In this document: positions 7,378-17,925 of the stretch, piece by piece
Layout: the number at the start of each line of letters is the position of its first letter
Position numbering within the stretch: position 1 is the stretch's first letter
Assembly: GCA_016712035.1 (NCBI GenBank)
Contig: JADJRT010000009.1
Coordinates: 130,798 to 194,797, forward strand
Length of the DNA: 64,000 bases
DNA from: Flammeovirgaceae bacterium
GTDB taxonomy: Bacteria; Bacteroidota; Bacteroidia; Cytophagales; Cyclobacteriaceae
Direction of reading: 5' to 3'
Notes under the pieces: generated by a model
Told to the model about the DNA's origin: nothing
Database searches by the model: none
The model's input: only the letters and a program-made list of their open reading frames with translations
Position numbers and translations under genes: made by a program

Positions 7378-10300
7378 TTATCGAAGCAATGCCACACCCC
7401 CGCGTTGTTCCTGAATTCCTTTATCCGGCCTGAACGAACTGACATATTTAACAACGTACGCGTATGTTCCTCCGGGCAACGGCCTACCTAAATTGTTGTT
7501 GTAGCCACCGTTCCACTTAAAATATCTATCCTTCGATTCAAAAACCAATTCGCCCCAGCGGTTGTAAATGAAAATCTGAAAGTTATCGGTAATGAAGTAC
7601 GTGTACACAAAGAAGTCGGTGTTGGTAGTTACCGAACTGGTGGGCCTGAAAGCGGTAGGTGCAACAATTTTAGGTACGCAATTATTATCCACTTCCGTTT
7701 GATCGCGCGAAACGCAACCGAAAGAATTTGTAATATCCACTTCATAAAGGCCTTCACTATCGGCTGTAAGAACACGTTGTGTATAATTTAAAGTCAGATT
7801 GTTCTTGAACCAGTTGTACGAAGTAAAATTTCCAGGATCCAAATCGATACTGGCTGTATTCGGATCGTTATTATCAGGGTCGTTGCAAATGATTACACGG
7901 TTTGGCAATTCACCACTGGGAAGTGGCGCTTTGATAACCTGAATCTGCGCGGGTGTTGTACAACTTCCTTTGATAACATCAACCCGGTAAATTCCGGCAA
8001 GTGTTTGATTGATTACAGCGGTGGTTGCTCCACTGATTACCACATTATCCCGAAACCATGCGAACGTAACTCCTGTGGCATTGGTAGTGGCCGTTAATGT
8101 AAAAGGTTGGTCATCATCGCAGGCGGGAGTACCGGTAACCGGTGCGGTAATTAATCCGTTAACTTCCACAGTTTGAGGTGCCGACCGAACAATGCATCCG
8201 TTTGTTGTGCTTACAACTTCCGCTTCAAAAGAGGCACCATTGTCTACTGTTGTAATGGCGATTTGTTGTCCCAATCCTGTCAAGACCCCATTCCTAAACC
8301 AACGGTAAGTAAAACTTCCTGTTGGCTGTGCTGATAAAATAACCTGATCCGCACAGGCATTTGATTGTGTGAAAGTAGGTGAAATGACTTCGGGTACATC
8401 TACAAGAATGCTTTGCGTTGCAGGACATCCGGCACCGGTAACATTTACTGTATAGAAAACAAAACCTGCTACGGCTTGTAATTGTATGGTTGGTCCGTTG
8501 GTTGGGCCTACAATACTACCGGGAACATTCGTAGACCAACTGTAGGTTGTTCCACCTGATGCGGTAAGGGTTGGTATAGCAAGACATAAATCTGGAGTAA
8601 TGGAAACGCTGACAGGTGCGGCTGGTGTAACAGCAAAATTGTTAATGTTGAAAATGCAACCCGTGTTGTCGCGCACTTCAATAGTATAAGTTCCGGCTGC
8701 TAAGCCAGGTACGATATCAAACACGGCAGGTTGGCCAGCCACCGGTCCAATAACTTGTCCTGTTCCATTGTTTGTAACGGTGTATTGCAACGGAAGTGCA
8801 AATCCGCCCACGGTTGTTACTCGTACTGTTACCGGATCGCAATTAGGCGGTTGAGCCAGTGCCGAAGCGGTAAACGTTGCATCAGATAATCCAAATGAAC
8901 TTGAGATTGTACATCCCGAAATCTGATCACTCACAACAGCAGAAAAAGTACCTGCCCGTTGTCCAACAATAGGTCCAATGGTTGAAGGAGCAACTTCATC
9001 AATACCTTGTTGATTAAAACCAAATGGTCCTGTCAGGAAATACGAATACGGACCAGCCGGTGGTACGGATGCATTTAATTGTAAACTGATGGTACCTGTA
9101 GCCGTTCCGCATCCAACAGGATTGGTTCCGCTCAATGTAAAGTTTGGAGATACATTAATCGTAAAGACTTTATCATCGGTTATGGTACAGGTTGTCACCG
9201 GATCGGTAACGGTTACATCGTAAGTAAACACACCGGGCAATGACGTATCTACCGCTTGTGTTTGGATGGTGCTTGCATTGACCCCATCTATTTGCCACAG
9301 AATTGTCATGCCGGGGTTTTGTGCATTTAGTGTTGGGGTTGCGTTATCTTCACAGATAGTCAGATCTGGCCCTAGGTCAACTTGCGGTCGGTTGTCAGAT
9401 ACAATACTCTGCGCGAAAGAGAAACATCCATTTGTGTCGGTATTGGTCACGGATATAAAGGCCTGATCATTAATAGTGATCATTTGTGTTGTTTCACCAC
9501 CCGACCATAAATAAGTAAGTCCCGGAAGGTTGCCGGTGTTTGCATCGAGCGTTACAGAACCCGTACATAGTACAGCTGCACCCGGTATGGTGGGCGGAGG
9601 CGGAGGACTAAATACCTGAACTTGTTTTATAATCGTAGTATCCAGACTACATCGGTTAGTAAGCCTCATGGAAACGGTGTACAAACCCGGAGCGGCATAT
9701 AAATGAACCGGAGATGCTTCCGTACTACTGCCACCGTCACCAAAAACCATTGAAAATTATCGATAGCGTCAGTAGCCGTGCCTGCAAATCTTGTTGAGTC
9801 ACCAAAGCAAATACCCGTGAATTCAAAACCCGGACCACCAAAAGCGTTGCTTTGAATCTGAACAAAGTTCGGTAAGCCGAGTCGGCTGTTCGTAGCAGAC
9901 AACAAAGCAAAACCAGCTGGATTGTAAACAGAAAGTTGTGTGGTGTCATCAACAGCTTGAATAGTACCCAGGGTTCCACTTCCATTGATGGCCGTATAAA
10001 TCTGACCATCGGGGCCCAATTGTAATGCGCCTAATTCAACGGTTTGCTGAATCCGTTGTTTGAAGAATGGTCGCTCTAAAGAATCAAGAAAGTATTCAAA
10101 TATTTGTGATGGGGAAGGTGATCCTTTTACTGTAGCAAAGACTTTATTACCCCCGGGTGAAAATTCAATTCCATATACCTGCCCATTGGGTTCCTTCAAA
10201 TCGATCTTACGATAATTATCCAGTCGGCCTGTGCTGTCGTTTAAAGTAAATAGTTCTATAAGATTGCTTGTGCCGGGTGTTGATAAGGCAACGGCCACAT

Positions 10301-12569
10301 TATTTCTCGGCCCGATCTTCATATACCCCTCACCATTTTGTTGGGCTTTAAAGGTGTGATCAGAGCCAGCTTCTGAATACACCGGTTGACCAATGCCTTG
10401 TTGCGTAATAGGATAGGAGCGAAATACATTGTTACCATATTCGTGAACAATCAGCCAACGCCCGTTGGAGGTTACGCGCTCCGTACTTTTTGAAAAGAGC
10501 AACACATTTTTTTCGACCAGTGCGCCTACGCCCGAATTTAATTTGAGATCAAATAAAGAATATCTCAATTCGAACAACGAAGTGCCACTGACAGCTGGAG
10601 TTGTAAAGATGTAGTAGAGCGTTTCATCACCCGGCACAGGAACAATAATAGAAGACTGTGAGGCTGTTGGATCACCCCCAATACCTGAATCAATCTCCGT
10701 ATCCGTTTTGTCATAAACTTTATCTCCATCGGTATAAAAGATCACATCGCCATTCCGATCGCAAACTATCGCACAACCTTCAGGCGCATCCATCGCGCTG
10801 TTATCCAATGGTACAGGAGGTTGTTCGTTAAAATCAATGCCGGCCGAGTTTCCAAAATGCCAGATATTAAATCGCTGATCCTGCAACCCATATTCTTTTA
10901 CATTAACTCCGGCATAGGCAGAACATCCCGAAGCATCGGTAACCACCACATAGTAATAGCCAGCAGAGTCGGGTGTGAGCGTATCACCCAAATCACCGTT
11001 TGACCAGGTAATCGATGCCGGTGTGCCACCCTGAATGGCTACTTTAACAGAAAATTGCGTTGGGCTTGAAGTGCCTCGCGGTGGCGGAAACTCGTCTTTA
11101 CAAGCAGTAGTGTCTTGCACTAACTGAAGTTGCAAGGCAAAAGGATTGATGGTAACCGGCAATGTGGTTGTATGAGTTTGACCGCGATAAAATGCATTGA
11201 GGGTAACGTTGAAACTACCTGCGCTGGTGTAGGTATATATTGGGCTCCAACTTCCTGATGATCCAACGCCATCGCCAAAACTCCATCGCAAACTATCTGC
11301 ATTAGGCGTTACACTTGGGAAAAAGCTGGTTGGCGAATTCTGACAGATTCCGCTTGTTGTAAAAGCCACTGTCATTACAACGCTGTCTTGTGGCTTGAAT
11401 GCCGGAAACTGCAAACCGTCAAAATCTGTTGCTGTAAAAAGTGCTTGAGTATTTACAACCAGATTCGAGGTAGTGTCAGTATTGGTAAACTTGCCGAGTA
11501 AAAAAGGACCTCCTGAAACGGCTTGATATAAATGATAGATGGCGCTATCCGGGGCAAGTTGTAATCCATAACTTCTAAATACAGGTGCTGTGGCTACAGG
11601 GGCTAGTGTCGTGGTCGGATTTTGATAATCGTATTGAAATACATTAGCAGCAATACCTGCATCGCCATGACGCGAAAGGTATAAATATTGTCCTTTCGTG
11701 TCCCACTCAATGTCATATATGGACTGACTGTTTGTTGCGGCTGTGGCCGAATTAAAAATGAAACGATCGAAGGTGATCAAACCACTGGCGTTGTCAAAAT
11801 TTAAGATCAATGCATCTGTGTTTGGATCTTGTGGTGACACTGCAATTTTACCGGTAGGTGCATAATAAGAGAAGTTTGCAACCGAAGTAGGGAAGCCAAG
11901 GCCAGACGAAACAATACTTGGAAATGCCGCGGCCGCGTTAATTAATGTGGCCGCATAGCTTTGTGTACCATTTTGATGCGAGATAAGCCAGAAATCAGTT
12001 TGGTTTGCATGCGGTACCACAATCATTCCTTCCGATCTATTTACTAGACCAGGCACTGCAATATTTTTTGCGCCAACCACACCCAAGGCCGGTGCTGGAA
12101 AAACAGCATTACCAAATTGATTCAAGTCAACTTCACTTTGACTAATCAATCCTCCGGTTGTAAAATTTGCTGAGTTAGTAAAAATATACCAGCGATTGGT
12201 TTGCCCAGGCATAGGAGCAATCGCTGCAGGTTGATTCGCATCGGGTTGCCCCGTAAGTCCGTTTCCATTAGGCATGGCGAAATGACAAGCGTCATATACT
12301 TGTACGCCATCGGTATAAAAAAGTAAGTTGGCTGTTGCCGGATCGGTGGCTACCGCAGAACCGCCACGGCCAAAAGGTATGGCTTGATTATTTACCGATT
12401 GAGCAACATTGGTTCCCCGGTTAAAACGAATTCCGCTGGTTGTACTTCCAAAATACCAGTTGTGTTGCGAAAGATCTTGTGCGAAAATTGTTGTAGACAG
12501 GGCAATGAATATAATACCAAGTGCCCCGATCTTTATTTCTCTAAACTGCTTTCCTCCAGCCCCTCTCAT
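7378..12569 (-). CDS. Giant secreted PKD-domain protein with T9SS type B C-terminal domain (frameshifted)
   Basis: About 1,730 residues once one indel is repaired. A signal peptide (about 10-30, ending IFAQ) is followed by a propeller-like module (HNWYFGSTTSGIRFN), then a PKD domain with WSFGDG. A second copy (NIWHFGNSAGIDFN) ends in another PKD domain (FGDGGSS). Many Ig/PKD-like repeats with paired Cys follow. The end, ending VALLR, has IYNRWGELVFES and GGTYAYVVKY, the gliding-associated type B sorting domain read by the T9SS. The frame breaks in a five-A run at 9742-9746 (plus strand); six would restore FQWFFGDGGSS. Probably a surface adhesin or motility protein exported with the divergent PorP/SprF partner. 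Confidence 0.88.
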
Positions 12570-12753
12570 ACGTTTGACTTAGTTGATCTTGTTATAATCA
12601 TGAAATTAAAACGTCAAATAACACTAAAGTAATACAATTTGATCGAAAATATCGTTAACCAGACGAAAGCCCCCTATTTGTCGACAAATGTTTTTTTTAA
12701 TGTTCTGAATGAATTTAATTTGCTTTGATTGAGCGTGCTCTAAACAATATTTA

Positions 12754-13797
12754 ATGCAGCGAATTCTCCTTTTTGTTAGTGTATGTATCTGGTTTCGGGT
12801 GGGTTCGGTAACTGCACAAGACCCACAGTATTCGCAATTTTATGCTGCTCCGCTTTATTTAAACCCGGCCTTTGCCGGTGCTACTGGTCAAAATCGCATA
12901 GGTATCAATTATCGAAATCAATGGCCGGCCATCGATGCAAACTTTAATACCATTTCGGCATTTTATGATACGTACATTGAAGACAAGAACAGTGGCGTGG
13001 GGGTATTGCTGACGCGCGATCGGGAGGGTATTTTGGGACTGCAATCGATCAGCCTCGCGTTTCAATATTCTTATGACCTTCGATTGACGGAGGGTCTTTC
13101 TTTTAGACCAGGGTTTCAGGCAGCCATTTACAATCGTTCGATCAATTTTGATAAACTTACCTTTGGTGATCAGTTCGATCCATTAACAGGGGATATTATA
13201 AATGCACAATCTGCGGAAGCGTTAAACACAGGCGAGTCAAAATTCTTTCCGGATATTTCTGCGGGTGGATTATTTTATAGCAAAAGTGCGTGGTTTGGAT
13301 TTGCGGCTCATCATTTAACACAACCCAATCAATCGCTTATTGGTGAAGAGAGCCGGTTGCCTATGAAACTTTCGGGGCATGCGGGATTTAAATTTTATTT
13401 TAAGCCAGGCGAGATGGGTGATGGGTTTTATACCCGACCGCGCGAACGAAGTATAGCGCCCGCAATACAATACCGTCATCAGGGCGAGTTTGATCAGATG
13501 GACGTAGGTTTCTATTTTACTTTTGATCCAATTATCATTGGTACCTGGTACCGGGGTGTTCCTTTTAAAACGGTTAACGGATTTACAAACAACGAGTCGG
13601 CTGTGTTATTAATCGGCTTAACTAAAAGAGGACAAAAAGATATTCTTAACATTGGCTATAGCTACGACTATACTATTTCGCAACTCGGTGCCAGCAGTGG
13701 AGGGGCCCATGAATTCAGCTTAGTTTATTCGTGGTCAACGCGCAATCCGCGTAAGCCGGCAAAAGATAAGCTAATGATTCCGTGCCCGGATTTTTAA
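12754..13797 (+). CDS. PorP/SprF family type IX secretion membrane protein
   Basis: 347 residues. A signal peptide (about 1-21, SVTAQ) precedes the family signature QDPQYSQFYAAPLYLNPAFAG. Alternating beta-strand segments typical of an outer-membrane barrel follow. PorP/SprF proteins are outer-membrane partners needed for secretion or attachment of cargo carrying type B C-terminal domains; in Flavobacterium johnsoniae SprF is needed for SprB. This gene is divergent from the giant cargo gene at 7378-12569 with about 185 bases between starts, an arrangement that suggests a dedicated pair. Confidence 0.93.
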   Translation: MQRILLFVSVCIWFRVGSVTAQDPQYSQFYAAPLYLNPAFAGATGQNRIGINYRNQWPAIDANFNTISAFYDTYIEDKNSGVGVLLTRDREGILGLQSISLAFQYSYDLRLTEGLSFRPGFQAAIYNRSINFDKLTFGDQFDPLTGDIINAQSAEALNTGESKFFPDISAGGLFYSKSAWFGFAAHHLTQPNQSLIGEESRLPMKLSGHAGFKFYFKPGEMGDGFYTRPRERSIAPAIQYRHQGEFDQMDVGFYFTFDPIIIGTWYRGVPFKTVNGFTNNESAVLLIGLTKRGQKDILNIGYSYDYTISQLGASSGGAHEFSLVYSWSTRNPRKPAKDKLMIPCPDF

Positions 13798-13804
13798 AGT
13801 TGCT

Positions 13805-13972
13805 ACTGGATGCTAGATACTGGCCGCTGGAAATGGCGACACATCTTATTGATTACTGAATTCTTATCTTGGATTGGCAGGTTAGAAAAGATGACGTTTG
13901 TGTTCGACCACTGATTACCGATCACCTTTTACCATTCTCTATTTCTCTAGTATCAAGAGACCAGTATCCAGT
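13805..13972. repeat. Inverted word-like repeat (ACTGGATACTGG family) between convergent genes
   Basis: Just after the PorP/SprF stop lies ACTGGATGCTAGATACTGG (13805-13823). At the other end of the gap CCAGTATCCAGT (13961-13972) is the reverse complement of the core ACTGGATACTGG. The stretch between has no convincing ORF. The arrangement can fold back between the ends of two convergent genes and resembles other short word-like repeats in this window. Confidence 0.45.
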
Positions 13973-14947
13973 TATTCCTCACCATGTCCATCAATCTTAC
14001 AAACATCGTCATAGCCTAAATGTACCAACGCATCGCCTGCATTGGCAACGGGATTATTGTTTAGGCCTACAACATATCCTGCGGCTGGAGATTTAACATT
14101 TTCTTTAAATGCACCGAACGGATCGGTAATAGCACCAATCAGTTGGTTCTTTTTTACAAACTCGCCCGATTGAATGATAGGTTGAAAGAGACCGGCATAC
14201 TTGGCCCGTATCCACGATGAACTCCAGATGATCTTGTTTTTTGTTAGTGGTGCCGGTGCCTCATCGATCATATTTAAATGTTTCATTAAACGAAGTGTGC
14301 CGTTTAAACCCTCTTCTATTGCCTGTTGATCGTATCGAATGGATTCGCCCCCCTTCATATACGATAATATTCTTTTCGTGTTTCGCAGCAGTTTGACGAA
14401 GTGACTGCGGACGAAACGGTGAATCGATGGTAAACGGTGCATGAAAGGCCATGGCAAGTTCTGCATTTCTTTGATCTTCCATTACACATCGCACTTGCGG
14501 ATAGTTTGTTCGCATGGAGCCCCCGGTATGAAAGTCAATACCATAATCAATAGCCGGAATAATTTCGTGCGTCATATGCCAGGCTACCCGCGATGCGAGC
14601 GAACCACCCTTGCTTCCCGGAAAGGATCGATTGATATCTTTTCCATCAGGTACTTCGCGTGAATAATTTAAAAAGCCATACATATTAATGATGGGCATAC
14701 ATAGTACTGTGCCACGCTTAACCTTATTGTATCCATTGTCGAGGATGCGCCTCACTATTTCCATTCCGTTAATCTCATCACCATGCATGCCTGCAGTAAG
14801 AGACAATACCGGCCCTTCTTCTAATCCGCGATAAACATAAATGGGAGTATCAATAAGTGTGCGTGACGGAAGTCTTGCAATGTTAATATTGATTTCAGTG
14901 GATTCGCCCGGACGAATTATTTGTGATGCGATGGTTAGGTCTTTCAT
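13972..14947 (-). CDS. Succinylglutamate desuccinylase/aspartoacylase family zinc carboxypeptidase (frameshifted)
   Basis: About 325 residues after repair. The start MKDLTIASQIIRPGESTEIN leads to LTAGMHGDEINGMEIVRRIL, the H-x2-E zinc-binding motif of M14-like deacylases. DINRSFPG (substrate Arg) and GIDFHTGG (third zinc ligand) follow. The frame slips in a six-C run at 14348-14353 (plus strand). With five, VYEGGESIRYDQQAIEEGL joins to the C-terminal barrel-like domain (SSSWIRAKYAGLF, IGAITDPFG). Family members remove N-acyl or amide groups from amino acids. It follows rimK and a RimB-like gene on the same strand, so action on glutamylated substrates is a reasonable inference. Confidence 0.85.
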
Positions 14948-14978
14948 AGATTAGTCTATATTCTTGAGTATATAGTAA

Positions 14979-15068
14979 ATAGTATTAGTCGATAGTCAAT
15001 GGTCCATGGTTAATTAGTTGTAAGAGTAACTTACCAAGGTAGAGATCCGACTATTGACTAAATACTAT
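14979..15068. repeat. Long imperfect inverted repeat (ATAGTATT-AGTC-ATAGTC words)
   Basis: ATAGTATTAGTCGATAGTC at 14979-14997 nearly matches the reverse complement of GACTATTGACTAAATACTAT at 15049-15068, with one gap and one mismatch. It could form a stem of about 19 bp in the spacer between rimK and the downstream deacylase gene. The word-like composition (AGTC, ATAGT) resembles other intergenic repeats in this window. Confidence 0.55.
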
Positions 15069-15074
15069 GGACTT

Positions 15075-15985
15075 TTAAGCATTAACCTTGTCCTTCTGGA
15101 TTTTTTTCTTGCCGGCATGCTGCTCGATATATTCATAAAACTTGGATGCAATATCCAGTTTGGTTGCACCCTCAATACCTTCAAGGCCAGGCGATGAATT
15201 AACTTCAACGATTAAGGGTCCGCGTTTGGAAGGCAGCATATCGACACCGGCTACGCCTAATCCCATTTTTTTAGCGGCTTCAATGGCAGCATGTTTTTCG
15301 TGACGATCGAGTTTAACAACGGAAGCTACGCCACCCCGATGCAAGTTAGATCTAAATTCACCTTCGCGGGTTGCTTGTCTTTTGATGGCACCTACTACTT
15401 CTCCATTAACAATAAACGCGCGGATGTCGGCACCTTTTGCTTCTTTAACGAATTCTTGTACAATGATTCGGGTTTTTACACCATGAAAGGCTTCAATCAC
15501 AGATTGAGCAGCTTTTTTATTTTCAGCCAATACAACCCCCAAACCCTGCGTACCCTCAAGTAATTTGATAACAACGGGTGCACCGCCTACTGCCTCAATT
15601 ACGCCCTCTGTATCTCTCGAGTAATCCATAAATATCGTCTTGGGTAAATCCAGACCAGCACGCGAAAGAATTTGAAGACTGCGTAATTTATCGCGTGATC
15701 GGATTAACGCTTGCGATTCAACGGCACTAAAAACTTTCATCATTTCAAATTGACGAACCACCGCTGCACCATAAAATGTTACCGAAGCCCCAATGCGTGG
15801 AATAATGGCATCGAAATAATCAAGCCTGCGACCGTTATACCAAACCATCGGGTTTTCTTTTCAATCAAGAGCACGCATTTCATGTGATCGATAATCTCCA
15901 CCTTATGGCCACGTTTTTCACCGGCTTCTTTCAACCTTTTGGTGGAATACAGCTTTGGATTTCTTGAAAGGATGCCAATATTCAT
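15075..15985 (-). CDS. rimK: RimK-family alpha-L-glutamate ligase (frameshifted)
   Basis: About 303 residues after adding one T to a four-T run at 15853-15856 (plus strand); the joined reading is CVLLIEKKNPMVWYNGRRLD. ATP-grasp enzyme: FDAIIPRIGASVTFYGAAVVRQFE (the RimK hallmark), RDKLRSLQILSRAGLDLP, a nucleotide-binding GTQGLGVVL loop, the metal ligands in GVDMLPSKRGPLIVEVNSSPGLEGIE, and a C-terminal helix. RimK adds glutamates to ribosomal protein S6 in E. coli. The start overlaps the RimB-like gene by four bases, so the two are translationally coupled. A basic tail (AGKKKIQKDKVNA) is present. Confidence 0.92.
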
Positions 15986-16407
15986 GAGCTCTGTTGTTTG
16001 TGTTCGAAAGATAAATCTTTTTTAGTCACGTCAATTAAAAAGCGCTTACGCAGAATTTTGCGACCCAGCAATACCGGAAATCTCAGGTTACCCCGGTTGC
16101 TCAAAGAAAATTCGGCCTTTATCAGGTGATCGTAAATTTTAATGGATGTTTTGATTACATACCGAAGTTCGGCCTCCCCAAACGAATTTTTTATTTCTCT
16201 GCGATCAAATTTTTTAAAAGAAAATTTCATTCCTGTAAACTCGGGATGTTCTTCATCCAAAAGTACGAACTCAAGTTTACCATCAACGATCTCCGCCCGG
16301 CTGCAATGTAAACTGCAGTTGTAGGCTCCGGTGTCTATCTTAGCATGAATATCCGTAAGCCCGAGGCCGGGTAAGTCAACACGATCCGATCTTCCAAGAG
16401 TATGCAT
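15982..16407 (-). CDS. RimB-like retropepsin-fold ATP-dependent zinc protease
   Basis: 141 residues matching the PF05618 family (putative ATP-dependent zinc protease, RimB-like). The start MHTLGRSDRVDLPGLGL is followed by HAKIDTGAYNCSLHC, which holds the D-T-G-A catalytic-type motif of retropepsins. The C-terminal PVLLGRKILRKRFLIDVTKKDL matches the family's closing motif. In Pseudomonas the RimB protease modulates RimK activity; here the gene overlaps rimK by four bases, which supports the same partnership. In the family the fold is well supported but in vivo cleavage is less so. Confidence 0.85.
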   Translation of the reverse strand: MHTLGRSDRVDLPGLGLTDIHAKIDTGAYNCSLHCSRAEIVDGKLEFVLLDEEHPEFTGMKFSFKKFDRREIKNSFGEAELRYVIKTSIKIYDHLIKAEFSLSNRGNLRFPVLLGRKILRKRFLIDVTKKDLSFEHKQQSS

Positions 16408-16442
16408 GGTTAGGAGTATGTTTCAAGCTACCTCAATTTCTT

Positions 16443-16482
16443 AAAAATAAAAAAGCCCTTCCGATAATTACCGGAAGAGCCT
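16443..16482 (-). terminator. Intrinsic terminator after DUF2911 gene
   Basis: A GC-rich stem (GCCCTTCCG at 16455-16463 with CGGAAGAGC at 16472-16480, one mismatch). On the minus strand it is followed by T-rich sequence, seen on plus as AAAAATAAAAAA. It lies about 20 bases beyond the DUF2911 stop. Confidence 0.8.
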
Positions 16483-16504
16483 CAATTTTCAGATTAATTA
16501 ACTA

Positions 16505-17017
16505 TTAATCTTTTGATACTTTAAAAGAAACAAGGGTGTTCTCCCATTTCAGTACTACATTATTTTTTTCAACAGCGATGTTAAAGGTTTCAACAAAGCT
16601 GGCTGGACTGCCGGCCTTCACAGTTACTCTTATAACATCATCTGCTTTATTATATTTGTAAGCACCCCAATCGATGGTTTTGTTAACAATAATTACCCAT
16701 TCGTTTTCTCCAGGGATTGTGTAAAGACCGTATTTTCCTTTGGCTAAGGATTTTCCTTCAATCTTTACATTTTCACTAAACTCAATAGAAGTTGTTGCAT
16801 TTGCACCTGTGCGCCATACTTCTCCGTACGGATTGATTCCTCCCAACATCTTCCTGCCTTTAGCGGAAGGCTGGTGATAATCAATAGTTACTTTCACTCC
16901 ATCAATGGTTCCTTCAGCTTTTGCTGGCGGGCTTGGCATTTTTTTGTCCTGTGCCATTACACTTAGCGAAAAGACTAACGCTATTAGCGTGAGAAATATG
17001 CTTGCTGGTTTTTTCAT
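16505..17017 (-). CDS. Secreted DUF2911 protein
   Basis: About 170 residues from the preferred ATG at 17017, which gives a proper signal peptide (MKKPASIFLTLIALVFSLSVMAQ). An upstream in-frame ATG at 17056 would add 13 polar residues that spoil it. The mature part shows the DUF2911 pattern: IDYHQPSAKGRKMLGG, NPYGEVWRTGANATTSIEF, LAKGKYGLYTIP and EWVIIVNKTIDWGAY. The family is periplasmic or secreted, predicted all-beta and functionally unknown. It is monocistronic, with its own terminator. Confidence 0.88.
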   Translation of the reverse strand: MKKPASIFLTLIALVFSLSVMAQDKKMPSPPAKAEGTIDGVKVTIDYHQPSAKGRKMLGGINPYGEVWRTGANATTSIEFSENVKIEGKSLAKGKYGLYTIPGENEWVIIVNKTIDWGAYKYNKADDVIRVTVKAGSPASFVETFNIAVEKNNVVLKWENTLVSFKVSKD

Positions 17018-17142
17018 ACTGTTTTTGTTTGGTTTAAAATCGGTTTTGATTGTCACATATCGTGCCAGTTAGAAACGCAAGTTGCCTCTAAATGTTCGAA
17101 AGCTATCCGATTTAGTTGAATTATTTTGACGAGCGGCTGCTC

Positions 17143-17445
17143 TTAAAGGAGTTGTTCGATTTGTCGCTTTAAAAATTCCGACTGAGCAACACCCGATTGG
17201 CGCCATTTGGGCTCTCCATTTTTAAACAAGATTAACGTAGGCACTCCTTGTACTTGAAATGACTGGGCTATTGACGGATTTTTATCAACATCAATTTTTA
17301 CAATCTTTGCTTTATCACCTACTTTCTTTTTTAGGTCCTCCAAAATGGGTTTCATCATTTTGCAGGGGCCGCACCATTCGGCCGAAAAGTCAACCAGCGT
17401 AGGGGTATCACTTTTAATCAGTTCGAAAAAATCGCCTTTAGCCAT
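17143..17445 (-). CDS. trxA: Thioredoxin
   Basis: 100 residues with the active site WCGPC at 24-28, VDFSAEWCGPCKMMKP as in canonical thioredoxins, and the cis-Pro loop VQGVPTLILFKNG. There is no signal peptide, so it is cytoplasmic. It is the last gene of the operon DUF2892, DUF6132, rhodanese, rhodanese, OsmC, thioredoxin, starting one base after the OsmC stop. In that context it probably recycles the thiols of the rhodanese and OsmC proteins. Gene symbol reflects family, not proven orthology. Confidence 0.93.
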   Translation of the reverse strand: MAKGDFFELIKSDTPTLVDFSAEWCGPCKMMKPILEDLKKKVGDKAKIVKIDVDKNPSIAQSFQVQGVPTLILFKNGEPKWRQSGVAQSEFLKRQIEQLL

Positions 17446-17446
17446 T

Positions 17447-17920
17447 TTAATTTGAAATTGCTTCTACTGAAGTTACCACAATTTTAGGGATCATGATTAC
17501 ATTCGATTTGATTGAGTTAGAAATCAGGCAAGCTGCTTCAGCTTTTGATAGTACTCTTTCAGCACGCTCACGATCTTTTTCTTGAGAAATTGTTACAGTC
17601 GGTTCCAGAATTACTTCCGTCATTAAATACTTTCCCTCCACTTGCTCAAGCTTACCTTTAGAATCGCATTGGAATGCGATAAACTCTAATTTTGAATTTT
17701 CGGCAATAGCCAAAAAGGTAGTCATTAAACAACTGCTTACCGATGCAGTGAACAAATGCTCGGGTGACCAGATACCGGGAATTCCTTTCGGAAATTCGGG
17801 CGGAGTAGCCACGGCAATGCATCCCGAGCCGTTAGTGGGCACATTTAATTCAGGTGAACACATGATTCCCTGGCGATCTTTATTCCAGGCAATTTGTACG
17901 TTGTAAAAATGCGCATCCAT
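17447..17920 (-). CDS. OsmC/Ohr-family thiol peroxidase-like protein
   Basis: 157 residues. The two redox cysteines of the family are Cys64 (ASVSSCLMTTFLAIAE) and Cys131 (KAEAACLISNSIK). Family members reduce organic peroxides through a Cys pair, often recharged by a thiol partner; thioredoxin is encoded one base downstream. WSPEHLFTASVSSC is a typical OsmC helix start. It starts five bases after the second rhodanese stop. Could be OsmC-like rather than Ohr; substrate not determinable. Confidence 0.9.
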   Translation of the reverse strand: MDAHFYNVQIAWNKDRQGIMCSPELNVPTNGSGCIAVATPPEFPKGIPGIWSPEHLFTASVSSCLMTTFLAIAENSKLEFIAFQCDSKGKLEQVEGKYLMTEVILEPTVTISQEKDRERAERVLSKAEAACLISNSIKSNVIMIPKIVVTSVEAISN

Positions 17921-17925
17921 AACTT

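Noticed and set aside
13869..14096. 75-codon plus-strand ORF between PorP/SprF and the deacylase
   Set aside because: It overlaps the inverted repeat and the deacylase end, is antisense to it, and has no signal or domain.
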